In this document: positions 50,861 to 64,000 of the stretch, in pieces | Layout of the letters: every line of letters starts with the position of its first letter | Numbering within the stretch: position 1 is the first letter of the stretch | NCBI GenBank assembly: GCA_016195985.1 | Contig: JACPYP010000031.1 | Coordinates: 1 to 64,000, forward strand | DNA length: 64,000 bases | Reading direction: 5' to 3' | Source: Acidobacteriota bacterium | GTDB lineage: Bacteria > Acidobacteriota > Holophagae > Holophagales > Holophagaceae | The notes under the pieces: generated by a model | Databases searched by the model: none | What the model was told of the DNA's origin: nothing | The model's input: only the letters and a program-made list of their open reading frames with translations | Made by a program: the position numbers and the translations under genes

Positions 50861-50879
50861 AGTGGGAAAAAATAGCCCG

Positions 50880-51872
50880 TCAGGGCTTCCATCCGTTGAG
50901 GATTCGCATGTAGTTGGCGCGGGTGAAGGCCTGGGGATTGGGGGACTTCAGCAGGCTCATGCTGCCCTTGGCCTGGGCCAGGGATTCGTACTCATGCTCT
51001 TCCAGCCACTGGCTGAGGGTATCGAGGGTCTGCGCCAGGCGCTCGGGGCCGTGGATGAGCAGGGCCGAAACCATCTGCACCGCGTCTGCGCCAGCCATGA
51101 TGGCCTTGAGGGCGCCGAAGCCGTCATGCACCCCGCCGGTGACGGCAAGGCTGCCCTTGACGTGGCCGTGCAGCACCGCCAGCCAGCGCAGCCGGAGGAG
51201 GAGGTCCGCGGGGCTGGACAGCTGCAGGCTGGGTTCGGCCAGCAGCTCTTCCACGTTGATGTCAGGCTGGAAGAACCGGTTGAAGAGCACCAGGCCATCG
51301 GCGCCCGCCGCTTCCAGCTCCACGGCGAAATGTGCCAGGGCGGAGAAGAAGGGCGAGAGTTTCACGGCGACGGGGATCTTCACCTCGGACTTCACGGCCC
51401 TCACGATGTCGAGGGTGCGCTTCTCCACGTCGGCGGCGGTTTCCTTCGCGTCCGTGGGGATGTAGTAGACGTTCAGCTCCAGGGCGTCGGCGCCGGCCTC
51501 TTCCATGAGCTTGCCGTGGTGCAGCCAGCCCGCGGGCGTGGTGCCGTTGAGCGAGGCGATGACGGGAACGTCCACGGCGGCCTTGATGCGGCGGATCTGT
51601 TCCAGGTACTTCTCGGGGCCCAGGCGGAATTCATCGGGCGCGGGAAAGTAGGAGAGGGCCTCGGCGCTGGTGTTGGAGGACAGCGCCATGTCCATGATGG
51701 TGCCTTCCTCTTCGCGGGTGATCTGCTCCTCGAAGAGGCTGTGCATCACGATGGCCGAGGCGCCCGCGTCTTCCAGGCGCTTCACCATGCCCATGTCATC
51801 GACCATGGGGGAGGCGCCCGCCATCAGAGGGTGCTTGAGCTTGAGGCCGAGGTAGGTGGTTGAGAGTCTCAT
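50880..51872 (-). CDS. Dihydroorotate dehydrogenase-like flavoprotein
   Basis: 330 aa. A TIM-barrel FMN protein: RLSTTYLGLKLKHPLMAGASPMVDDMGMVKRLEDAGASAIVMHSLFEEQI, VPVIASLNGTTPAGWLHHGKLMEEAGADALELNVYYIPTD, IPVAVKLSPFFSALAHFAVELEAAGADGLVLFNRFFQPDI and SLAVTGGVHDGFGALKAIMAGADAVQMVSALL. This group is often found beside PFOR or glutamate-synthase-like genes and is distinct from pyrimidine PyrD; its substrate is unknown. It starts 16 bases after nifJ, so it belongs to the same transcript and probably takes electrons from or gives them to the ferredoxin pool. Confidence 0.85.
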   Translation of the reverse strand: MRLSTTYLGLKLKHPLMAGASPMVDDMGMVKRLEDAGASAIVMHSLFEEQITREEEGTIMDMALSSNTSAEALSYFPAPDEFRLGPEKYLEQIRRIKAAVDVPVIASLNGTTPAGWLHHGKLMEEAGADALELNVYYIPTDAKETAADVEKRTLDIVRAVKSEVKIPVAVKLSPFFSALAHFAVELEAAGADGLVLFNRFFQPDINVEELLAEPSLQLSSPADLLLRLRWLAVLHGHVKGSLAVTGGVHDGFGALKAIMAGADAVQMVSALLIHGPERLAQTLDTLSQWLEEHEYESLAQAKGSMSLLKSPNPQAFTRANYMRILNGWKP

Positions 51873-51888
51873 GTCGTCACCTTCACCT

Positions 51889-55443
<3,555 letters not shown>

Positions 55444-55530
55444 GGTTCACTCCTTCCGGGAATCCTCGGGACCTTGCCGGCGATGGGCATCAGGGCAGGA
55501 AACACGTCAATACATGATACGGGATGGTCC

Positions 55531-55546
55531 GGTCACTTTCGTCACA
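55531..55546. promoter_or_regulatory. Weak CRP-type box upstream of nifJ
   Basis: GGTCA-CTTTCG-TCACA, 8/10 match to TGTGA-N6-TCACA, about 90 bases before the nifJ start. One half-site is perfect and the other is poor. Confidence 0.35.
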
Positions 55547-55560
55547 AGGGGGGTCAGTGG

Positions 55561-58332
55561 TCAGACCGCAGGCTGGGGGGTCTCCACCAGGCGCTGGTGG
55601 ATGGCCGCGGCGGCCCGGCGGCCCTGGCCCATGGCCAAAATGACCGTGGCGCCGCCGGTGATGACATCGCCTCCGGCAAAAACGCCCGGGATGGACGTCT
55701 CGCCCGTGTCGTTGTCCACCACAACAACCCCGCCCTTGAGGGTCTTCAGGCCCTTGTCGGTCATGGCGATGAGGGGGTTCACGTCGAAGCCCAGGGCCAC
55801 CACCAGGGTGTCGCAGGGGATCATGATCCGCTCGTCGGTCATCTTGGGGCTGCGGCGGCCGTCGGGTCCGGGCTCGCCCAGTTCCATGACGGCGCACTCG
55901 GCGTGGGTCATCCAGCCTTTGTCGTTGCCGTGCAGCTGCACTGGGGTGCAGAGGAACTTGAATTCCACGCCTTCCTCGTGAGCGTGCTCCAGTTCCTCCT
56001 TGCGGGCGGTGGATTCCTTGATGGTGCGGCGGTAGACCACGGTCACATGCTCGGCGCCCATGCGGCGGGCGGCGCGGGCCGCGTCCATGGCCGTGTTGCC
56101 CGCGCCCACGATGACGACGTGCTTGCCGACGGTTACCGGGGTGCCGTAGGCGGGAAACAGATCGGCGCGCATGAGGTTGATGCGGGTGAGGAATTCGTTG
56201 GCGGTGTAGACGCCCTTGTACTCCTCGCCGGGAATGCCCATCATCTTGGGCAGGCCGGCCCCGGTGCCCATGAAGATGGCGTCATTGTCCTTGCGGAGGT
56301 CCTCCAGCGTCATGCTGCGGCCCACGAGGGTGTTCATGACGAAGGTGACGCCCAGGCCGCGCAGGGTGGAGACTTCCTGGTCCACGATGGCATTGGGCAG
56401 GCGGAACTCGGGGATGCCGTAGAGCATCACGCCGCCAGGTTTGTGGAAGGCGTCGTAGACCGTGACCTGATGGCCCTTCTTCACCAGCTCGCCCGCCACG
56501 GTGAGGCCCGCGGGGCCGGCGCCGATGACGGCCACCTTCTTGCCCGTGGGCGGCTCCACCGGAGGCAGCTCGTCGGAGCCGAGCATCGAGTCGCTGGCGA
56601 AGCGCTCCAGGCGGCCGATGGACACGGGCAGGCCCTTGATGCCCACCACGCACTTGATCTCGCACTGCTTCTCCTGGGGGCAGACGCGGCCGCAGACCGA
56701 GCCCAGGGAGGAGCTTTCCTTGATGATGCGGGCCGCGGCCTTGGGATCGCCGTTGACGATCTGCTGCAGGAAGGCCGGGATGTTGATGCTCACGGGGCAG
56801 CCTTCGATACAGGCGGGGTGCTTGCACATGATGCAGCGGGCCGCTTCCAGCTTGGCCTGCTCGGGGGACAGGCCCAGGCTCACCTCGTCGAAGTTGCACA
56901 CGCGCAATTCCGGCGGCTGGCAGGCCATCTCTTGGCGGGGGATCTTCATCTTCTGGCTGGGCTTGATGGAGCCCAGGTCGAGGTTCTGCCAATCCAGTTC
57001 TGTGACAGGCTCGTTCAGGTACTGGGAGTAGTCCACAGGGCCCGTGGCGGCCACGCGGCCGATCTTGCACTCGTGGGGGTCGCACTGCTCTTCCGCTTTG
57101 TACCAGTCGGAGCGCATGCGCAGCATGTTGAAGTCCACCTGGTGGCCGTCGAAGTCGGGGCCGTCGAAGCACGCGAACTTGGTCTGGCCGCCCACGGTGA
57201 CGCGGCAGCCGCCGCACATGCCGGTGCCGTCCACCATCAGCGCGTTGAGGCTCACCAGGGTGAAGATGCCGTGGGGCTTCGTCAGGTCCGAGACGGCGCG
57301 CATCATGGGCAGCGGGCCCACAGCCACCACCTCGGCGACTTTCTCGCGGGCGATGATGTCCTTGAGGGCGTCGGTCACCAGGCCCTTGCGGCCCAAGGTG
57401 CCGTCGTCGGTGGTGATGATGAGTTCGGCAGAGGCGGCGCCCAGCTCCTCGGCCAGCAGCACGCGCTCCTTGCTCCGTCCGCCCAGGATGGTGATGACGC
57501 GGCGGCCCTTGGCGTGCAGCTCCTCGGCGGCGGGCAGGATGGCGGCACTGCCGTAGCCGCCCGCCATCAGCACGATGGTGCCCTCTTCCGCCAATTCCGT
57601 GGGGGTGCCCATGGGACCGGCCACGGCGTAGAGGCGGTCGCCGGCGCTGAGCTTGCCCATGGCCTTCGTGGTGGCGCCCACCTCCTGCATGATGAAGTGG
57701 ATGTAGCCCTTGCGCGCGTCGCCGCCCGCCAGCGTGAGGGGGATGCGCTCGCTCTCGGGGAAGGGGGCCACCATGAAGAACTGGCCCGGCTTGCGTCCGC
57801 GGGCCACCTGGGGCGCCTGCACGATGAAGGACCAGGTTTCCGGGGCGATGAGTTTCTTCTCCAGGATGAGGTAGCCGTCCTGGGTTTCGGCGTCGGAGCA
57901 GTAGAGCGACCGGCCCTTGAGCAGGGGCAGCATGAGTTCTTCTTCGGCCTCGATGTGGTCGCGGATCAGGTCCACCAGGCGCTGGCCAAGCAGCGTGAGG
58001 GAGCGCGGGGCGCGGACGGAGCCTTCGGTGATCTCCGCGAGCAGCTGCAAGGTGAGGTCCCACATCTGGCGGTGGTCCTCATGCAGGCGCTGGTGGAGGG
58101 CTTCGGCGCCGATCTCCTCCAGCAGCGGGAACAGCTCCCGCTCTTCGGCCTCGTTGTGGGGCCGCAGCACCTCGTAGATCCACTTGGCGCCCAGATCCAC
58201 GCCCTTCCAGTCACCGGCGCCGAGGGCCTCGGCCATCCGCGTCAGCCGCCCCTGGGCTTCCTCGTGCGTGGCATGCCAATTGGGCGCGGGCAGATTGCCG
58301 GAGCTGATCAGCTGAGTGATCGAATCGGACAT
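55561..58332 (-). CDS. Hemerythrin-NfnA-NfnB fusion (ferredoxin:NADP transhydrogenase-like)
   Basis: 923 aa in three parts. Residues ~1-150 are a hemerythrin/HHE domain with the His/Glu ligand pattern (NWHATHEEAQ, LRPHNEAEERELFPLLEE, HQRLHEDHRQMWDL, IRDHIEAEEELMLPLL), expected to hold a di-iron centre. Residues ~150-430 are NfnA/SudB-like, with FAD and NAD domains and a [2Fe-2S] site GMCGGCRVTVGGQTKFACFDGPDFDGHQVDF. The rest is NfnB/GltD-like, with Fe-S cysteines (CIMCKHPACIEGCPVSINIPAF, CGRVCPQEKQCEIKC), FAD (VAVIGAGPAGLTVAGEL) and NADPH (VVIVGAGNTAMDAARAA) sites. In the family NfnAB couples ferredoxin, NADH and NADPH by electron bifurcation. Here both subunits and a di-iron domain share one chain. 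Confidence 0.92.
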   Translation of the reverse strand: MSDSITQLISSGNLPAPNWHATHEEAQGRLTRMAEALGAGDWKGVDLGAKWIYEVLRPHNEAEERELFPLLEEIGAEALHQRLHEDHRQMWDLTLQLLAEITEGSVRAPRSLTLLGQRLVDLIRDHIEAEEELMLPLLKGRSLYCSDAETQDGYLILEKKLIAPETWSFIVQAPQVARGRKPGQFFMVAPFPESERIPLTLAGGDARKGYIHFIMQEVGATTKAMGKLSAGDRLYAVAGPMGTPTELAEEGTIVLMAGGYGSAAILPAAEELHAKGRRVITILGGRSKERVLLAEELGAASAELIITTDDGTLGRKGLVTDALKDIIAREKVAEVVAVGPLPMMRAVSDLTKPHGIFTLVSLNALMVDGTGMCGGCRVTVGGQTKFACFDGPDFDGHQVDFNMLRMRSDWYKAEEQCDPHECKIGRVAATGPVDYSQYLNEPVTELDWQNLDLGSIKPSQKMKIPRQEMACQPPELRVCNFDEVSLGLSPEQAKLEAARCIMCKHPACIEGCPVSINIPAFLQQIVNGDPKAAARIIKESSSLGSVCGRVCPQEKQCEIKCVVGIKGLPVSIGRLERFASDSMLGSDELPPVEPPTGKKVAVIGAGPAGLTVAGELVKKGHQVTVYDAFHKPGGVMLYGIPEFRLPNAIVDQEVSTLRGLGVTFVMNTLVGRSMTLEDLRKDNDAIFMGTGAGLPKMMGIPGEEYKGVYTANEFLTRINLMRADLFPAYGTPVTVGKHVVIVGAGNTAMDAARAARRMGAEHVTVVYRRTIKESTARKEELEHAHEEGVEFKFLCTPVQLHGNDKGWMTHAECAVMELGEPGPDGRRSPKMTDERIMIPCDTLVVALGFDVNPLIAMTDKGLKTLKGGVVVVDNDTGETSIPGVFAGGDVITGGATVILAMGQGRRAAAAIHQRLVETPQPAV

Positions 58333-58407
58333 GGATGCCTCCAGATCCGTTCAGCATGATCTGGAGATGGCCTGAATCCTTTGTCTAAAAACCTAAATGG
58401 GGCCAGT

Positions 58408-58423
58408 TGTGACCCATGCCACA
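58408..58423. promoter_or_regulatory. CRP-type box upstream of the hemerythrin-NfnAB gene
   Basis: TGTGA-CCCATG-CCACA, 9/10 match to TGTGA-N6-TCACA, 76 bases before the start at 58332 (minus strand). The AT-rich stretch 58425-58475 just upstream probably belongs to the promoter region. Confidence 0.55.
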
Positions 58424-58474
58424 GGGCGTTGGCATCGCAAGGACTTAGCTAATGTTTTTTGTATTCACTATTGG

Positions 58475-61084
<2,610 letters not shown>

Positions 61085-61197
61085 CTGTGGGCTCGGATCC
61101 CGTTCATGGTAACGGTCTTTGATGGATCCCGGGGGGAAGGCCGGAGGTGCCCCGGATCCCGGGCTGCGGTAGGGTGAAGGTATCCGGAGAACGCCGC

Positions 61198-61644
61198 TTG
61201 GAACTGATCGAGGAATTCCTGCCCTACGCCCAGAGCTGCCTCCGCCATCCCTCGGAGCGGGCGCGCCTGGCGGCCATCCTCGCCCATTGGGCCTCGAAGT
61301 GGAAGGGCAAGCACCGTCTCTTCGACTATTCCCGCAGCCACCATGGCGCCTACCTCCATTTCAACCAGCTCATGGATGGGAAATGGGTGCAGGCGTTCAC
61401 CTTCGTGGCCACCAAGCGGGAAGGGGTGTGCCTGCGGGGCCCCGATCCGGATCGCGCCCGGAAATCCCACAAATTCCGTCACAACCCCCTGGACGCCGCG
61501 CCCCTGGATGCCCTCTTCGAGGCCTGGTCGGCGCATCCCGAACACCGCCCCAGCGGCCACGCCGTGGAGTTCTTCCTGGAAGAGACCCCCGACGACACCT
61601 GGACCGCCTGCCTGCAGGAAGCCCTGACCCATCTGGGTGCCTGA
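61198..61644 (+). CDS. Hypothetical protein, 148 aa
   Basis: The track begins at a GTG (61147), but the TTG at 61198 has GGAG eight bases upstream and gives (L/M)ELIEEFLPYAQSCLRHPSERARLAAILAHWASKWKGKHRLFDYSRSHHGAYLHFNQLMDGKWVQAFTFVATKREGVCLRG. Coding character is good (consistent GC3, a sensible acidic/aromatic composition) and the stop is followed by the phe leader region. No family recognised. Divergent from the kinase gene. Confidence 0.55.
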   Translation: MELIEEFLPYAQSCLRHPSERARLAAILAHWASKWKGKHRLFDYSRSHHGAYLHFNQLMDGKWVQAFTFVATKREGVCLRGPDPDRARKSHKFRHNPLDAAPLDALFEAWSAHPEHRPSGHAVEFFLEETPDDTWTACLQEALTHLGA

Positions 61645-61753
61645 GGGCAAACCGCACTTAGGGGCCAGAAAGACCCCCACGAAGATCACCCTTCGTGTCT
61701 ACACATCGGCTCTTGCGGAAGCGCCTCCGATCAGGCATCGTTTCAGGACTGCC

Positions 61754-61822
61754 ATGCTGACCTCCCGCTTCTATTTCGCCTTTAGCTTTCGCACCTCGGG
61801 TGCGAGGGTAGGCGGCGTCTAG
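61754..61822 (+). CDS. pheL: Phe operon leader peptide (attenuator ORF), 22 aa
   Basis: ATG CTG ACC TCC CGC TTC TAT TTC GCC TTT AGC TTT CGC ... TAG encodes MLTSRFYFAFSFRTSGARVGGV. Five of the seven residues FYFAFSF are aromatic, as in the enterobacterial pheA leader peptide (F-rich). AGGA precedes the ATG by about 7 bases. It ends 24 bases before a terminator hairpin that stands immediately ahead of pheA. Confidence 0.8.
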   Translation: MLTSRFYFAFSFRTSGARVGGV

Positions 61823-61874
61823 AACCGGAACCGCTTCGACCATCGCCCCCGAGACCTCACGGCTCGGGGGTTTT
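61790..61874 (+). promoter_or_regulatory. Transcription attenuator of the pheA operon
   Basis: The terminator is CCCCCGAG (61846-61853), a 9-base loop, CTCGGGGG (61863-61870), then TTTT. Upstream, inside the end of the leader ORF, CGCACC-TCG-GGTGCG (61790-61804) forms a 6-bp hairpin. The CTCGGG within it (61795-61800) repeats the terminator's 3' arm, so it can instead pair with CCCGAG of the 5' arm and block termination. Stalling on the Phe/Tyr codons just upstream would favour the anti-terminator if this works as in enterobacteria. Confidence 0.7.
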
Positions 61875-61891
61875 CGCATGTGGGAGAACCC

Positions 61892-62998
61892 ATGACTCAG
61901 ACCGGTCCACCCTCTCTCGCCCAGCTCCGCCAGGGCATCGACGCCGTGGATGACCAGGTGCTGGCCCTGCTCAACCGGCGGGCGGCCCTGGCCGCCGAAG
62001 TGGGGCGCCTGAAGGCGGAGGTCGCGCCAGCGGGCCTTTTCCATGTGCCCAGGCGCGAGCGGGAGATCCTGGCCCGGCTGGAGGCGGCCAACGCCGGCCC
62101 CTTCCCGGATGCCGCCGTGCGCACCATCTTCCAGGAAATCATGAGCGCCTGCCTCAGCCTGGAGAAGCCGCTGCGGGTGGCCTTCCTGGGGCCCGAAGGC
62201 ACCTTCACGCACCTCGCGGCCCGGCAGCAGTTCGGCGGCTCCAGCCAGGCCCTGCCCCAGGGCACCATCCAGGCCGTGTTCCAGGCCGTGGAACGGGCCC
62301 GGGCCGACTACGGCGTGGTGCCCGTGGAAAACGCCACCGAAGGCGCGGTCGATTCCACCCTCGATGCCTTCCTCGACAGCCCCCTGCGCATCTGCGCGGA
62401 GATCCTGCTGGCCGTGGATCAGGCCCTGCTGCTGAGGCCAGAGCTGGACCTGGGCGGCGTCCGGCGCGTCTACTCCCATCCTCAGGCCCTGGGCCAATGC
62501 CGGCGCTGGCTGGAAGCCCACCTGCCGCAGGCGGACCGCATCGAGGCGCCCTCCACGTCCGAGGCCGCCCGGTTGGCGCGGGAGGATGGGGAGGGCGCCG
62601 CCGTGGCCTCGGAGCTGGCCGCGGAACTCTTCGGCCTGCGCGTGGCCGAGGCGCGCATTCAGGATCTGGCGGCCAACGCCACCCGCTTCGTGGTGCTGGG
62701 GCCCAAGGCCGCCGAGCCCACGGGCCGCGACCGCACCACCCTGGTGGCCATGGCCCAGGATGGCCCCGGCGCCCTGCTGCGCCTGCTCGAACCCCTGGCC
62801 CGCCGCGGCCTGAACCTGAGCCGCATCCAGAGCCGCCCCACGCGGCGCAAGCTCTGGGAATACGCCTTCTTCCTCGACGTGGAGGGCCACGCCGAAGATC
62901 CCGCCATGGCCGAGGCCCTGGCCGAACTCCAAACCGCCTGCGCCTCCCTGAAGGTGCTGGGCAGCTACCCGCAAGCGGCCATGGAAGGTGTGCGATGA
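61892..62998 (+). CDS. pheA: Chorismate mutase / prephenate dehydratase
   Basis: 368 aa from the ATG at 61892 (GGGAG upstream). AroQ-type chorismate mutase: LAQLRQGIDAVDDQVLALLNRRAALAAEVGRLKAE. Prephenate dehydratase: RVAFLGPEGTFTHLAARQQFG, YGVVPVENATEGAVDSTLDAF and NATRFVVLGPKA. C-terminal ACT domain: TTLVAMAQDGPGALLRLLEPLARRGLNLSRIQSRPTRRKLWEYAFFLDVEGH (the ESRP-like element reads QSRPT), the Phe feedback site. Carries chorismate to phenylpyruvate. Overlaps the next gene by ATGA. Confidence 0.95.
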   Translation: MTQTGPPSLAQLRQGIDAVDDQVLALLNRRAALAAEVGRLKAEVAPAGLFHVPRREREILARLEAANAGPFPDAAVRTIFQEIMSACLSLEKPLRVAFLGPEGTFTHLAARQQFGGSSQALPQGTIQAVFQAVERARADYGVVPVENATEGAVDSTLDAFLDSPLRICAEILLAVDQALLLRPELDLGGVRRVYSHPQALGQCRRWLEAHLPQADRIEAPSTSEAARLAREDGEGAAVASELAAELFGLRVAEARIQDLAANATRFVVLGPKAAEPTGRDRTTLVAMAQDGPGALLRLLEPLARRGLNLSRIQSRPTRRKLWEYAFFLDVEGHAEDPAMAEALAELQTACASLKVLGSYPQAAMEGVR

Positions 62999-64000
62999 AG
63001 CCCTGGCAGCCGGACTCCTGGCGGAGCCTTTCTGCGGCGCAGCAGCCCGTCTACCGCGATGCGGCCGCTGTCGGCCCCGTGTTGGCCGAGCTGGCCGAAC
63101 TGCCGCCCCTGGTGGTGGCCGAAGAGGTGGATGCGCTGCAGCGCCTGCTGGCCGAGGCCGCCGAAGGCAAGCGCTTCCTGCTGCAGGGCGGAGACTGTGC
63201 CGAGGCCTTCGCCGACTGCCGGGGCGCCATCATCCAGGACAAGCTCCGCGTGCTGCTGCAGATGTCCGTGCTCATCACCCACGGCGGGCGCACCGGCGTC
63301 ATCCACCTGGGGCGCATCGCGGGACAGTACGCCAAGCCCCGCAGCGGCACCACGGAGCGCATCGAGGGGCGGGAGGTGCCCGTCTACCGCGGCGACCTCA
63401 TCAACGGCCTCGCCCCCGATCAGCGGGAGGCCGATCCGAATCGGCTGTTGGAGGCCTATCACCGCGCCGCCGCCACCCTGAACCACCTGCGGGCCCTGGT
63501 GGATGGCGGGTTTGCGGACCTGCAGCATCCCGAACACTGGGATCTGTCCTGGAGCCGGGAGGACGCGGGCCACTACCTGGAGACCCTCGACCAGGTGCAG
63601 AACTCCCTGAACTTCGTCCAGCGGCTGGGCGGGCTGCCCGAGCACCTGCGCACGGGGGAGCTCTTCACCAGCCACGAGGCCCTGCACCTGCCCTTCGAGA
63701 CGGCCCTCACGCGCTTCGTGCCGGAGTACGACCGCCACTACAACCTGGGCGCCCATTTCCTGTGGGTGGGCGAGCGCACCCGCCAGCTGGACGGCGCCCA
63801 TCTGGAGTACATCCGCGGCATCGCCAATCCCATCGGCCTGAAAGTGGGCGCCTCCATGACGCCTGATACGTTGCGACAGGCGCTGTCCAAGCTGGATCCG
63901 GAGCGGCGCCCCGGGCGCCTCACCCTCATCACCCGTTTCGGCGCCGGCAAGGCCGAGGCCGTGCTGCCCGCCCTCATCGAAGCGGCCCGGGCCGAAGGCC
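62995..64000 (+). CDS. Class II DAHP synthase (3' end beyond window)
   Basis: The frame starts at ATG 62995 inside the pheA stop overlap and is open to the window end (335 codons seen; the family has ~440-460). PWQPDSWRSLSAAQQPVYRD, EEVDALQRLLAEAAEGKRFLLQGGDCAEAFADC, HLGRIAGQYAKPRS, YRGDLINGLAPDQREADPNRLLEAYHRAAATLNHLRAL, TSHEALHLPFETALTR and ANPIGLKVGASMTP are class II (plant/actinobacterial type, AroA-II) signatures. It condenses PEP and erythrose 4-phosphate, the first step of the shikimate pathway. Coupling to pheA places both under the Phe attenuator. Confidence 0.95.
   Translation, partial: MKPWQPDSWRSLSAAQQPVYRDAAAVGPVLAELAELPPLVVAEEVDALQRLLAEAAEGKRFLLQGGDCAEAFADCRGAIIQDKLRVLLQMSVLITHGGRTGVIHLGRIAGQYAKPRSGTTERIEGREVPVYRGDLINGLAPDQREADPNRLLEAYHRAAATLNHLRALVDGGFADLQHPEHWDLSWSREDAGHYLETLDQVQNSLNFVQRLGGLPEHLRTGELFTSHEALHLPFETALTRFVPEYDRHYNLGAHFLWVGERTRQLDGAHLEYIRGIANPIGLKVGASMTPDTLRQALSKLDPERRPGRLTLITRFGAGKAEAVLPALIEAARAEG

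Noticed and set aside
50880-51872. Calling the DHOD-like gene pyrD
   Set aside because: Context with PFOR and NfnAB and the family pattern point to the separate DHOD-like group; there is no pyrimidine gene nearby on that transcript.

Overview
The window looks like chromosomal DNA of a high-GC, anaerobic, metal- or electrode-respiring bacterium. The best fit is the Acidobacteriota class Holophagae (Geothrix/Holophaga-like), but this is an inference: there is no rRNA in the window. The evidence is the mix of an OmcA/MtrC-family decaheme cytochrome operon with its own outer-membrane porin, pyruvate and indolepyruvate:ferredoxin oxidoreductases, an NDP-forming acyl-CoA synthetase, class II DAHP synthase, and a full set of anaerobe-style Rrf2 and Crp regulators.

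Layout. 1-1.0 kb: an RHS-repeat C-terminal remnant and an AbrB-type antitoxin/toxin pair. 1.2-4.8 kb: two small exported proteins, a TAT-exported NAD-dependent epimerase, and a TLC/MFS-type membrane transporter. 4.8-10.2 kb: the threonine operon thrA-thrB-thrC plus a SnoaL-like gene, preceded by what looks like a classical transcription attenuator with an Ile/Thr-rich leader peptide. 10.2-12.2 kb: a GDPD and a response regulator-HDOD protein. 12.2-19.1 kb: an accessory island of small genes, all on the minus strand (unknown proteins, YciI-like, SIMPL, two DUF1801-like, GNAT). These are separated by gaps that carry related GGCCCC-type imperfect palindromes. It resembles an integron cassette array without an integrase (a CALIN). 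19.2-23.1 kb: a GlcD-like FAD dehydrogenase and a CHASE-PAS hybrid kinase. 23.1-26.4 kb: the translation operon rplM-rpsI-rpsB-tsf-pyrH. 26.5-32.3 kb: a PseG-like enzyme, a pilin-helix/DUF4190-like protein, gamma-carbonic anhydrase, YeiH-type exporter with a divergent LysR, an aminotransferase and tRNA-Val(CAC). 32.4-38 kb: efp, a Crp-family regulator, an HExxH protein, moeA, a broken AAA ATPase, an Rrf2 regulator and YwiC-like. 38-42.6 kb: acyl-CoA synthetase (NDP-forming), iorB and iorA. 43-49.4 kb: a porin, two pentaheme-class lipoprotein cytochromes, a decaheme OmcA/MtrC cytochrome and an exported HhH protein. 49.6-58.3 kb: two convergent Rrf2 regulators, a DHOD-like protein, nifJ (PFOR), and a hemerythrin-NfnA-NfnB fusion. 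58.5-61 kb: a second CHASE-PAS hybrid kinase. 61.2-64 kb: a hypothetical gene, then pheA and class II DAHP synthase (cut by the window end) behind a Phe-rich leader peptide and attenuator.

How the genes work together. The 38-58 kb block is a ferredoxin-centred energy module. IOR and PFOR oxidise aromatic 2-oxoacids and pyruvate to acyl-CoA and reduced ferredoxin. The NDP-forming synthetase can recover ATP from acyl-CoA. The NfnAB-like enzyme links ferredoxin, NADH and NADPH. The porin-cytochrome conduit can pass electrons out of the cell. A TGTGA-N6-TCACA box (exact or with 1-2 mismatches) lies upstream of the Crp gene itself, iorA, both Rrf2 genes, nifJ and the hemerythrin-NfnAB gene. The Crp protein has a CRP-like RE---R recognition helix, so I infer a small regulon tied to this module.

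The most notable findings are the two amino-acid attenuators (thr and phe), the integron-like cassette array, the Crp-box regulon, and the hemerythrin-NfnAB fusion.
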